From Terriglobia bacterium (lineage in GTDB: Bacteria > Acidobacteriota > Terriglobia > Acidiferrales > UBA7541), in contig JAIQEV010000040.1 in NCBI GenBank assembly GCA_020073585.1, positions 1-35,108 on the forward strand: a stretch of DNA of 35,108 bases, given 5' to 3'. How positions within the stretch are numbered: the stretch's first letter is position 1; each line of letters opens with the position of its first letter. The translations under genes were made by a program, and so were the position numbers. The notes below the pieces were generated by a model. It ran no database searches and was not told the origin of the DNA. It saw only the letters and a program-made list of their open reading frames with translations. Shown here piece by piece: positions 7,656-15,375 of the stretch.

Positions 7656-8333
7656 ATGAGCGGAAGCGGCTACAAGGAGATGCGCAGCTTCTACGAGAAG
7701 CGCGGGCTGGCGGGCCGGGTGGGTTTCGGCAGCGCGCCGGCGGTGCTGGTGGTGGATTTTTACCGCGGCTCGCTGGATGCGCAGTCGCCGCTGGGGTGCG
7801 ATCTGGAGAAGCCGCTGGCGGAGACGGTGCGGATTCTGGAAGCGGCGCGGCAGGCGCGGGCGCCGGTGCTGTTCACGGTGGTGGAGTACAGCGCGGATTT
7901 GCACGAAGGCGGGCATTTTTTCGCGAAGGTGCCGAGTCTGAAGATCCTGGTGGCGGGGTCGCGGTGGGTGGAGCTGGATGCGCGGCTGGGGCGGCGGGCG
8001 GAGGAGCCGGTGATCAAGAAGCATTTCGCCTCGGCGTTTTTCGGGACGGACCTGGCGGAGCGGCTGCGGGCGCTGGGAGTGGATACGGTGATCGTGACGG
8101 GGTGCACGACGAGCGGCTGCGTGCGGGCCACTGTGGTGGACGCGCTGCAGAACGGATTCCGGGCGATCGTGCCGGAAGAGGCCGTGGGGGACCGCGCGGA
8201 AGCGGCGCATGCGGCCAATCTTTTTGACATGGATGCGAAATACGGCGACGTGGTGACGGTGGCGGCGGTGCTGGAGTACCTGGGGCGGCTGGGGAAAAAA
8301 GAGGGGCAAAAGATTCGTCCGGGCGCGCAGTAA
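7656..8333 (+). CDS. Isochorismatase-superfamily amidohydrolase, N-carbamoylsarcosine amidase-like
   Basis: The 225-residue protein has the cysteine-hydrolase triad of the isochorismatase superfamily: Asp34 in AVLVVDFYRGS, Lys122 in VIKKHFASAFFGT, and nucleophile Cys155 in GCTTSGCVRATVVDA. The N-terminal extension, RGSLD-like loop and SAFFGTDLAERL are closest to N-carbamoylsarcosine amidase and maleamate amidohydrolase, which release ammonia (and CO2 from a carbamoyl group). With HyuAB in the same island, an N-methylhydantoin to N-carbamoylsarcosine to sarcosine route is a natural reading. The CoA-transferase and lyase do not belong to that route, so a different amide substrate remains possible. 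The family is clear, the substrate is not. Confidence 0.85.
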   Translation: MSGSGYKEMRSFYEKRGLAGRVGFGSAPAVLVVDFYRGSLDAQSPLGCDLEKPLAETVRILEAARQARAPVLFTVVEYSADLHEGGHFFAKVPSLKILVAGSRWVELDARLGRRAEEPVIKKHFASAFFGTDLAERLRALGVDTVIVTGCTTSGCVRATVVDALQNGFRAIVPEEAVGDRAEAAHAANLFDMDAKYGDVVTVAAVLEYLGRLGKKEGQKIRPGAQ

Positions 8334-8406
8334 GGTTCAGGCAGGAAACCGAGTTTGACGGAAGAGCGAGAAATTTTTCCCCGCAAGGGGCAGCGGAGGG
8401 GTGGCA

Positions 8407-11400
8407 ATGCAGGAAAACGCGAAACGGTGGCTTGGGTTTGCGGCGATGCTGGTGGCGGTGGTGCTGGCGGCGGCGCCGGTGCAGGCGCAGAAAACGACGG
8501 GCACGATTTTGGGCACGGTGGCCGACGCGCAGGGCGGGGCGGTCAGCGGAGCGAACGTGGTGGCGAAAAACGCGGCCACCAACCTGGAGCGCGCGGCGAC
8601 GAGCGACAGTTCCGGCTATTACCGGCTGGAGCTGCTGCCGGCGGGCAGCTACACGGTGACGGTGGAGAAAACGGGTTTCCGGCGGCAAGTGCTGACGGGG
8701 ATCGTGCTGCAGATCGACCAGGAGGCGCGCATTGACGTGACCATGCAGATCGGCGAGGTCAGCCAGCAGATCGAAGTGACGAGCGCGCCGCCGCTGGCCG
8801 ATACGACGACGGCCACGATCGGCGACGTGATCGAGAACAAGCGCATCGTGACGCTGCCGCTCAACGGGCGGAACTTCCAGCAGTTGGCGCTGCTGACGGC
8901 GGGCACGGCGTCCGGGCAGCAGGGCGGCACGCAGGACTTCTTCGGAACGGCCGCGGGGAGCATCGGCTTCGTGGTGAACGGCGGGCGCGACGACCAGAAC
9001 AACTTTCTGGTGGACGGCATCAACGTCATCGACCACTACTTCAACTCGCTGACGATTACGCCGTCGATTGACGCCATCGAGGAGTTCAAGGTGCTGCAGA
9101 ACTCGTACTCGGCGGAATCCGGGATGTTCGGCTCGGGGCAGGTCAACATCAGCACCAAGTCCGGCAGCAACGGGATTCACGGCTCGGCCTTCGAATTTCT
9201 GCGCAACGACCATCTGGATGCCAAGAACTTCTTCGACCTGAAGGATCGCAACAAGCCGGCCTTCCACCAGAACAGCTTCGGCTTCAGCCTGGGCGGCCCG
9301 GTAAAGAAGGACAAGACTTTCTGGTTCGTGGCCTATGAGGGGCTGCGCGTGCGCCAGGCGCAGACCATGCTGTCCTCGCTGCCCACGGCCGACCAGCGCA
9401 ACGGTCTCTTCACCGGGCTGAATGCCTGTCTGACCGATCCCAATCCGGCGGATCCCGCCGGGCCGTTCGTCTGCACGGGCGGGCCTGGCCCCGGCACTTT
9501 TCAGACCCAGATTCCCCTCGGGCGCTTCGGTCCGGTGGCCAATGCCATCATTGCCAAAGCCTTCCCCGTTCCCAATCTCTTGCCCAATACTCCCGGGCTC
9601 AACAACGTCAGCGTGGACAAGCGCCTGGAAGACCGCGACCAGGTGGTGGCGCGCTTCGATCATCGCCTCAACGACAAGCATTCTCTCTTTGCCCGCTACA
9701 TCTGGGCGCGCTCCGATCAGTCGTTCCCCTTCGGCAAAAACATCCTGACCTTCGATCCCGCGCCGCCTCCGGGCTTCCCTACTCCGGTGCCGGACAAGAG
9801 CCAGAACATCGCGCTGGGGCTCACGTCCACCTTGCGCACCAGTCTCTTGAATGAGCTGCACCTCGGGTGGAACTACTACGACGGCAAACGCCTGGCGGGA
9901 AACAACGTAAACTTCCCGCAGACGGTCCTCGGCCTGCCCGCTGGACCGACCACCAACATCGCGCCGACGGACCTAGGTTTCCCGGCTTTCCACGTTGCCG
10001 GGCTCTCGCAATTCGGCGATTCCGACGTCTTTAACCCGCTGTTCCGCAAGGACCGCGTGCTGCAGGTCAGCGACAACCTGATCTGGATCAAGGGCCGCCA
10101 CTCGATGAAGTTCGGCGGGGACATCCGGGACGTGCGCTTCGATACCCTGAGCAACTTCTTCACCCGCGGCTTCCCCAACTTCGATGGCGTCTCCCTGACC
10201 GGAAGCTTCATTGCGGACTTTCTGCTGGACCGCCCGTTCTTTAACGTGCGGACCATCGGGGACACGACCGGCAATTTCGTGACGCACCTGTGGGGCATGT
10301 ACGCCAACGACGAATGGCGGGTGAATTCCCGGCTGACCATGACCCTGGGCGTGCGTTACGAGATCTTCCCCCCGATCTATGAGAAGCACGACCGCATCGC
10401 GGTCTTCGATGCCGCGACGAATTCCATCATCGTCGCCGGCAGCACGCTGCCGGCGTCAGTCACCGATCCGAACGGGCTGGCGCAGCAGTACAACAACGCC
10501 CTGCTCGCTGTTTTCGGCATACCGCCGGTGAACTATGTCACGGCGGCCTCCCGCGGTCTGGGGCGTTCGGTAACCAAGACGGATTTCAAGCGCATCGCTC
10601 CGCGCATCGGACTGGCCTATGACCTCACCGGGCACGGGAAGACCGTGATCCGCGCCGCCTTCGGCATCTTCAACGCCCTGCGCGACTACTCCGCTTCGAG
10701 CGATTCGCGCAACATGCTGCCGTTCACCCAACAGATGCTCCTGGTGGACCTCAACCGCTTCGGCCTTCCCGTGCCGGCGCTCGGCTACGACACCATGTAT
10801 CACGGGTATTGGAATCCGGCCGGGCTGCCCGTCGGGAACGTGCAGGGCGGCGGGATTGGTCCGCAGGTGAATATGCCCATCGGGTACACCGAGCAATACA
10901 CGCTGAACATCCAGCACCAGATCGGGCAGAACTTCTCGATCGAGGCGGCCTACGTCGGCGTTACCGGCATCAATCTGAACCGGCTGACCTCCTCTAACCA
11001 GATCCATCTAAGCGGTCCGATGATCGGCCAGCACGACAGCCCGCAATTCGGCACCTTCATTCAGGAGGCCAGCGGGGCCACCAGCAGCTATCACGGCGGC
11101 TTCATCCGCGCCGAGAAGCGCCTGAGCCAGGGCCTGACCTTCGTTACCTCCTACACCTTCTCGAAGTCCATCGACACCGTTTCCTCGGCGCGCGAGAACG
11201 GCGGCGCTCCCACGCGTGAGCAGGACGCCTTCTGCCTGAAGTGCGACCGGGGCCTTTCCAACTTCGACATCCGCAACCGCTTCGTGGGCAGCTTCACCTA
11301 CGACCTGCCGTTCGGTCCGGGCCGCAGCTTTGCCCACGATGTGACGGGGGCGATGGCCAAGCTGCTCGGGGGCTGGCAGACGGGCGGCATCGTCACCCTG

Positions 11401-11844
11401 CAGGGCGGCCAGCCGTTCACGCCGCAGTTTCCGGGGGGTTCCGCCAGCATCCGCTTCCCGCGGCCCAGCCAGGATGGCAACGGCAACCTGCCTGCGGGCC
11501 AGCGGGACCCGGCGCAGTGGTTCAATACCAGCGTGTACTATGCGCCGGCGTTCATCGGGTTCACCGGAGAGGCGCTGCCCGGAAATTCCGGGCGCAACAG
11601 CCTCATCGGCCCCGGCTACAAGGACGTGGACTTTACTCTGCAGAAGGACACGGCCATCGGCGAACGCTACAAGGTGCAGTTCCGCGCCGAACTCTTCAAT
11701 CTCTTCAACCATCCGAATTTCAACCTGCCAGACCGCGTTTTTGTGCCCGGGCCGACCGGCCGCAACGTCAACCCCAACTTCGGCAAAATCACGAGCGCGC
11801 GTTTGCCGCGCGTGCTGCAGTTCGGGCTGAAGTTCATCTTCTAG
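8407..11844 (+). CDS. Oar-like TonB-dependent outer-membrane receptor with carboxypeptidase-regulatory domain
   Basis: The 1145-residue protein begins with a signal peptide (hydrophobic residues 9-23, likely cut after VQA at 27). A carboxypeptidase-regulatory-like beta-sandwich follows at about 30-115 (GTILGTVADAQGGAVSGANV, DSSGYYRLELLPAGSYTVTV), then a plug at about 120-250 (LPLNGRNFQQLALLTAG, FLVDGINVIDHYF), then a long beta-barrel ending in a terminal phenylalanine (LQFGLKFIF). Such receptors take up large or scarce substrates across the outer membrane with energy from TonB-ExbBD and are typical of Acidobacteriota. GGAGGGG just before ATG 8407 decides this start over the GTG at 8401. A small CCCC-GCAA-GGGG hairpin sits in the leader (8379-8390). 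It lies 73 bases after the amidase gene in the same direction, so it may import the substrate of the island. Confidence 0.9.
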   Translation: MQENAKRWLGFAAMLVAVVLAAAPVQAQKTTGTILGTVADAQGGAVSGANVVAKNAATNLERAATSDSSGYYRLELLPAGSYTVTVEKTGFRRQVLTGIVLQIDQEARIDVTMQIGEVSQQIEVTSAPPLADTTTATIGDVIENKRIVTLPLNGRNFQQLALLTAGTASGQQGGTQDFFGTAAGSIGFVVNGGRDDQNNFLVDGINVIDHYFNSLTITPSIDAIEEFKVLQNSYSAESGMFGSGQVNISTKSGSNGIHGSAFEFLRNDHLDAKNFFDLKDRNKPAFHQNSFGFSLGGPVKKDKTFWFVAYEGLRVRQAQTMLSSLPTADQRNGLFTGLNACLTDPNPADPAGPFVCTGGPGPGTFQTQIPLGRFGPVANAIIAKAFPVPNLLPNTPGLNNVSVDKRLEDRDQVVARFDHRLNDKHSLFARYIWARSDQSFPFGKNILTFDPAPPPGFPTPVPDKSQNIALGLTSTLRTSLLNELHLGWNYYDGKRLAGNNVNFPQTVLGLPAGPTTNIAPTDLGFPAFHVAGLSQFGDSDVFNPLFRKDRVLQVSDNLIWIKGRHSMKFGGDIRDVRFDTLSNFFTRGFPNFDGVSLTGSFIADFLLDRPFFNVRTIGDTTGNFVTHLWGMYANDEWRVNSRLTMTLGVRYEIFPPIYEKHDRIAVFDAATNSIIVAGSTLPASVTDPNGLAQQYNNALLAVFGIPPVNYVTAASRGLGRSVTKTDFKRIAPRIGLAYDLTGHGKTVIRAAFGIFNALRDYSASSDSRNMLPFTQQMLLVDLNRFGLPVPALGYDTMYHGYWNPAGLPVGNVQGGGIGPQVNMPIGYTEQYTLNIQHQIGQNFSIEAAYVGVTGINLNRLTSSNQIHLSGPMIGQHDSPQFGTFIQEASGATSSYHGGFIRAEKRLSQGLTFVTSYTFSKSIDTVSSARENGGAPTREQDAFCLKCDRGLSNFDIRNRFVGSFTYDLPFGPGRSFAHDVTGAMAKLLGGWQTGGIVTLQGGQPFTPQFPGGSASIRFPRPSQDGNGNLPAGQRDPAQWFNTSVYYAPAFIGFTGEALPGNSGRNSLIGPGYKDVDFTLQKDTAIGERYKVQFRAELFNLFNHPNFNLPDRVFVPGPTGRNVNPNFGKITSARLPRVLQFGLKFIF

Positions 11845-11863
11845 GGACGGGCAGATTCGGGGA

Positions 11864-11895
11864 GAGGGCGCTCGGATGAGCGCCCTCTTCTTATT
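11864..11895 (+). terminator. Rho-independent terminator after the TonB receptor
   Basis: GAGGGCGCTC (11864-11873), a four-base loop and the exact complement GAGCGCCCTC (11878-11887) are followed by TTCTTATT. The perfect 10-bp stem lies 19 bases after the receptor stop codon and closes the catabolic operon. Confidence 0.85.
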
Positions 11896-11908
11896 GGAAA
11901 GAGGAAAA

Positions 11909-12301
11909 ATGGCCATGAAGCATGCGCGGGAGTGGTACGTGGAGCTGGCGGTGAAGAAGTACTTCGCCAACGTGGACCGCAAGAATCTGCAGGGGGTTCT
12001 GGACTGCTTCAACGAGGATGCGGTGTTCACCATCCAGTCCCATTTCTCCGTGCATACCGGCCGCGACACCGGGATCCGCAAGATGTTCGAGGAGCTTTTC
12101 CAGTACCGGACCATTCTGCACACGGATTTCGAAAACATAGTGGACGTGGAAAGCGAAGCCATCTCCTCGCGCTTCCGCGTGGAGCTCGACCCGGTCAGCG
12201 GGCCGCACGTGCACCTGATGAACGTCAACCACTGGTACGTGAAGAACGACAAGTTCCAGCGGGTCTACGTGTGGATGAGCGGGGAAAACGTACTGAAGTA
12301 A
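11909..12301 (+). CDS. Small NTF2/SnoaL-fold protein
   Basis: The 130-residue soluble protein has the SnoaL/NTF2-like pattern: an N-terminal helix followed by KKYFANVDRKNLQGVLDCFN, then EDAVFTIQ, GRDTGIRKMFEELF and a C-terminal sheet ending NHWYVKNDKFQRVYVWMSG. This fold covers isomerases, dehydratases, polyketide cyclases and non-catalytic proteins, so no reaction can be assigned. An ATG at 11876 is in frame but lies in the terminator loop; ATG 11909 follows AAAGAGG and is preferred (the ATG at 11915 is also possible). It is separated from the receptor by a strong terminator and thus probably has its own weak promoter or depends on read-through. Confidence 0.7.
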   Translation: MAMKHAREWYVELAVKKYFANVDRKNLQGVLDCFNEDAVFTIQSHFSVHTGRDTGIRKMFEELFQYRTILHTDFENIVDVESEAISSRFRVELDPVSGPHVHLMNVNHWYVKNDKFQRVYVWMSGENVLK

Positions 12302-12331
12302 GCCGGTCGCCTACCTTGCATTGATCTTCCT

Positions 12332-12371
12332 AAAAAGAAGCGGCCGCCGCGAACCTTCCGCGGGCGGCCGC
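12332..12371 (-). terminator. Terminator of the aldolase gene
   Basis: GCGGCCGCC (12340-12348) pairs with GGCGGCCGC (12363-12371), and the stem is extended by partly paired CGCG bases. On the minus strand the hairpin is followed by TTCTTTTTA, giving a good intrinsic terminator 37 bases after the aldolase stop. The plus-strand side lacks a T run, so it may help the NTF2-like gene only weakly. Confidence 0.75.
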
Positions 12372-12407
12372 CTTCTCGGGTGGAACCCGTCGTGCTCTCT
12401 GCCGTGC

Positions 12408-13487
12408 TTATGCCACGGTCACATCCGGACTGAGATAGACGTCCTGAATCGCGTTGAGCAGGGAGACGCCTTCCTTCATGGGGCGCTGGAAGGCCTTGCG
12501 GCCGGAGATGAGGCCCATGCCGCCGGCGCGCTTGTTGATGACCGCGGTGAGGACGGCTTCGGCGAAGTCGTTGGCGCCGGAAGCGCCGCCGCTGTTGATG
12601 AGGCCGGCGCGGCCCATGTAGCAGTTGGCCACCTGGTAGCGGCAGAGGTCGATGGGGTGGTCGCTGCACAAGTCGGTGTAGATGCGCTTGTCGAACTTGC
12701 CGTAGCTGGACTCGCCCATGTTAAGGGCCTGGAAGCCGCCGTTATTTTCGGGAAGCTTCTGCTTGATGATGTCGGCCTCGATGGTGACGCCGAGGTGATT
12801 GGCCTGACCGGTGAGATCGGCGGAGACGTGGTAGTCCTTGTCCTTCTTGAAGGCGCTGTTGCGCAGGTAGCACCACAGAACGGTGGCCATGCCCAGCTCA
12901 TGGGCGTGGGCGAAGGCCTGGCTGACTTCGACGATCTGCCGGGCGCTTTCCGGGGAGCCGAAGTAGATGGTGGCGCCGACGGCGGCGGCGCCCATGTCGT
13001 GGGCCTGCTTGACGGTGCCGAACATGATCTGGTCGAACTTGTTGGGATAGGTGAGCAGCTCGTTGTGGTTGATCTTCACGATGAAGGGAATCTTGTGGGC
13101 GTACTTGCGGGCCACGGAGCCGAGCACGCCGTAGGTGGAGGCCACGGCGTTGCAGCCGCCCTCGATGGCCAGCTTGACGATGTTCTCGGAGTCGAAGTAG
13201 TCGGGGTTCTTGGCGAAGCTGGCGCCGCCGGAGTGCTCGATGCCCTGGTCCACGGGGAGGATGGAGAGATAGCCGCTGCCGCGCAGCCGCCCGGTGTGGT
13301 ACATGCGGTGCAGGTTGGCGAGGACGCGGTTGTTGCGGTCCGAGAGCGAACAGACGCGATCCACGAAGTCCGGCCCGGGAAGGTGCAGGCGCTCCTTGGC
13401 GATTTTCGGCGTTTTGAAAGCGAGCAGGTAGTCCGCTTTATCGCCGAGATACTGGGTGATCTGACTGTTGCTGAGCGAGGTTGCCAT
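12408..13487 (-). CDS. fbaB: Class I fructose-bisphosphate aldolase, DhnA/FbaB type
   Basis: The 359-residue protein is a DhnA-type (archaeal/bacterial class I) fructose-1,6-bisphosphate aldolase, which interconverts the bisphosphate with dihydroxyacetone phosphate and glyceraldehyde 3-phosphate through a lysine Schiff base. Family signatures are [53 protein letters not shown], and the C-terminal phosphate-binding segment [25 protein letters not shown] ten bases before ATG 13487 supports the start. The gene is monocistronic in appearance: 118 bases separate it from the L,D-transpeptidase stop and it has its own terminator. It is next to the pentose-phosphate operon, forming a sugar-phosphate neighbourhood. 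Confidence 0.9.
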   Translation of the reverse strand: MATSLSNSQITQYLGDKADYLLAFKTPKIAKERLHLPGPDFVDRVCSLSDRNNRVLANLHRMYHTGRLRGSGYLSILPVDQGIEHSGGASFAKNPDYFDSENIVKLAIEGGCNAVASTYGVLGSVARKYAHKIPFIVKINHNELLTYPNKFDQIMFGTVKQAHDMGAAAVGATIYFGSPESARQIVEVSQAFAHAHELGMATVLWCYLRNSAFKKDKDYHVSADLTGQANHLGVTIEADIIKQKLPENNGGFQALNMGESSYGKFDKRIYTDLCSDHPIDLCRYQVANCYMGRAGLINSGGASGANDFAEAVLTAVINKRAGGMGLISGRKAFQRPMKEGVSLLNAIQDVYLSPDVTVA

Positions 13488-13605
13488 GACTCGTTTTTCT
13501 CCTAGGATGCGGCGGTGGAAAGTAGGCGGGCCGCCGCTGGGTGCATCGTCCCTAGCAATTTACCACTTTTTGAGGAAATGGGCTGCGCGGGACGCGGCGG
13601 CGGGG

Positions 13606-15354
13606 CTACATGGCCGGATAGGGGTAGCCGCGGGCCAGCACCTGTTCCAGGGCGGCGTCGTAGCCGTAGAGGTCGTCGAAGAAGCGGGCTTCGCCGGTTT
13701 CCGTGACGATGGCGGTGGCATAGAAGATGAGCACCGGGATGGGCGCGGCTACGCGCACGTGCTGGTTATCTTTGGTTTGTGTGGCCGCTCCGCGGTCAAT
13801 TGTTTGTGTGACCGCTAAGCGGTCAACGCCGCTGCGCATGGCGGCTTGCACCTTCTCCAGGTCCCAGCCGGGATTGTGGCGCAGGACCCAGGCGGCGAGC
13901 AGCGCGGGGTTTTCCACGCGGATGCAGCCGTGGCTGAAGTCGCGGCGCGCTTTGGAGAAAAGTTCCGTCTCCGGCGTGCCGTGCAGGTAGACGTCGTAGG
14001 AATTGGGGAAGAGGATCTTGACCCCGTCGAGAGCGTTCTTGGGGCCGGGGCGCTGGCGAACCTCGAGGGTGCCGGCCCGCAACTGGCGCAGAATGTCTGG
14101 GGTCAGCTCGCCGGTGAGGATCTCGCCGGCGTGGGTGATGACTTCGAAATCGTTCTTGGCGAAGTAGGCGGGATCTTTTTCGAGGGCGGGAAGGATCTCG
14201 TCGCGCTGCAGGGAAAACGGCACATTCCAGTAAGGGCGGAAGACAACCTCTTCGATGGTGTCGGCGAAGGCTGGGGTTTCATAGCCGTAGGCTTTGCCTA
14301 CGACGACGTTCATGGAGAAGGCCACGCCGAGGTTTTCATCGAAAGCGCGCAGGCGATATTCGGGAATGTTGACGACGATGGGGGGCTGGGCGAATTCGTG
14401 CGGGAGCCAGCGCAGGCGCTCGAGAGTGAGCTGGAACTGGCGGATGCGGCGCGCCAGCGGGGTATTGAGCTGGGCCAGGGTGTCTGGGCCGAGAAGGCCG
14501 TCGGGCTCCAGGCCATGGCGTTCCTGAAAGCGCTTGACGGCGTCCACCAGCGCGCCGCGGTAGATGCGGGTGAGCAGCGGGACGTTCGCTTCCAGGGGGA
14601 GATCGCCGAGCAGGCGCAGGAGCTGGGCCAGGCGCGGGAGGCCGGGATAGCGTGCACCGGGGCGCACGGCGCGCGCGGGAAGGGGCAGGAGTTCGCCGCT
14701 ATCGTTCCGGGCCAGGGCGAGGTAGTGCTGCAGGGCCTGCTGGATGCGGCGATAGACGGGGAAGGGCGGCTCGACGCCGGCAAGGACCGCTTTCACATCG
14801 GCGGCGCGCACGACACGCTCGCGGACGAACTCGGAGAGGTCGTATTTCTTGTGCTCGATGTCGAAGCCGAAATGGAAATAGCGCGGATTGACCTTGCCGA
14901 TGTGCAGGTCGGAGATGTAGCGCATGAGGCAGACGGTGACGGCGGCGTCGAAGCGTTCGAGATTGCCGGGGGTGGGCGACTGGCGCAGTTGCGCGATGCG
15001 CGCGGTCCAGCGCGGGCCGTCGTAGTCCTCGATGTTCAGCCCTTTGTCATCGGCGGAACGGAAGACGTCGAAGAGGGCCAGCGCCTGGGGAGTAGGCGCG
15101 GCGTTGGCGGACCAGGCGAGGGCGTAATTTGTGGGGAGGTAGAAATCGCGGAGATTGGAGCGATAGCCGGAAAAATCGGGCCAGCGGAGATCGTCGAGCC
15201 GCCCCGTGGCGACGATGGCGCGCAGGGTTGCGCCGGGCCCGGCGAGTTGCGGCGGGGGTTCCTGCGGAGCGGGCGCGGCTGCGCGTAAGGAGACGGGAGC
15301 CAGGCACGCCAGCAGGAGCAGGAAGAGCGACGGCGCCCGCGAGCGATTGCGCAT
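13606..15354 (-). CDS. L,D-transpeptidase (YcbB/LdtD-like) with peptidoglycan-binding domain
   Basis: The 582-residue exported protein has an N-terminal hydrophobic signal (FLLLLACLAP; the LLAC could also be a lipobox), a scaffold region, a PG_binding_1 domain (YRGALVDAVKRFQERHGLEP, about residues 260-315) and a YkuD catalytic domain. The YkuD motif is VYLHGTPE followed by FSHGCIRVENP with catalytic Cys477. Such enzymes make 3-3 meso-diaminopimelate crosslinks in the cell wall. A GTG at 15372 would lengthen it by six residues; ATG 15354 starts directly with the signal peptide. It lies 21 bases after the pgi stop, at the tail of the pentose-phosphate operon. Residues 510-528 are a nine-residue tandem repeat from an inserted palindromic element (see repeat). 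Confidence 0.88.
   Translation of the reverse strand: MRNRSRAPSLFLLLLACLAPVSLRAAAPAPQEPPPQLAGPGATLRAIVATGRLDDLRWPDFSGYRSNLRDFYLPTNYALAWSANAAPTPQALALFDVFRSADDKGLNIEDYDGPRWTARIAQLRQSPTPGNLERFDAAVTVCLMRYISDLHIGKVNPRYFHFGFDIEHKKYDLSEFVRERVVRAADVKAVLAGVEPPFPVYRRIQQALQHYLALARNDSGELLPLPARAVRPGARYPGLPRLAQLLRLLGDLPLEANVPLLTRIYRGALVDAVKRFQERHGLEPDGLLGPDTLAQLNTPLARRIRQFQLTLERLRWLPHEFAQPPIVVNIPEYRLRAFDENLGVAFSMNVVVGKAYGYETPAFADTIEEVVFRPYWNVPFSLQRDEILPALEKDPAYFAKNDFEVITHAGEILTGELTPDILRQLRAGTLEVRQRPGPKNALDGVKILFPNSYDVYLHGTPETELFSKARRDFSHGCIRVENPALLAAWVLRHNPGWDLEKVQAAMRSGVDRLAVTQTIDRGAATQTKDNQHVRVAAPIPVLIFYATAIVTETGEARFFDDLYGYDAALEQVLARGYPYPAM
13776..13826. repeat. Tandem 27-bp palindromic repeat inside the L,D-transpeptidase gene
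   Basis: Two units (13776-13799 and 13803-13826) of 24 bases, separated by TTG, differ at few positions. The second has the core palindrome GACCGCTAAGCGGTC (13810-13824, outermost base apart). On the coding strand the units give VDRLAVTQT and IDRGAATQT, a nine-residue repeat that stays in frame. A closely related copy occurs at 33648-33668 in the HAD phosphatase gene. Confidence 0.8.
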
Positions 15355-15375
15355 TCGTCCTGCGAGGCTCACGCG

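Noticed and set aside
11876-11908. Earlier ATG (11876) for the NTF2-like protein
   Set aside because: It falls in the loop of a perfect terminator hairpin; the later ATG has an upstream AAAGAGG.
13776-13826. Possible CRISPR-like array from the 27-bp period
   Set aside because: Only two units with a three-base gap, in frame within a gene, and no cas genes nearby. It is a palindromic repeat, not a CRISPR.
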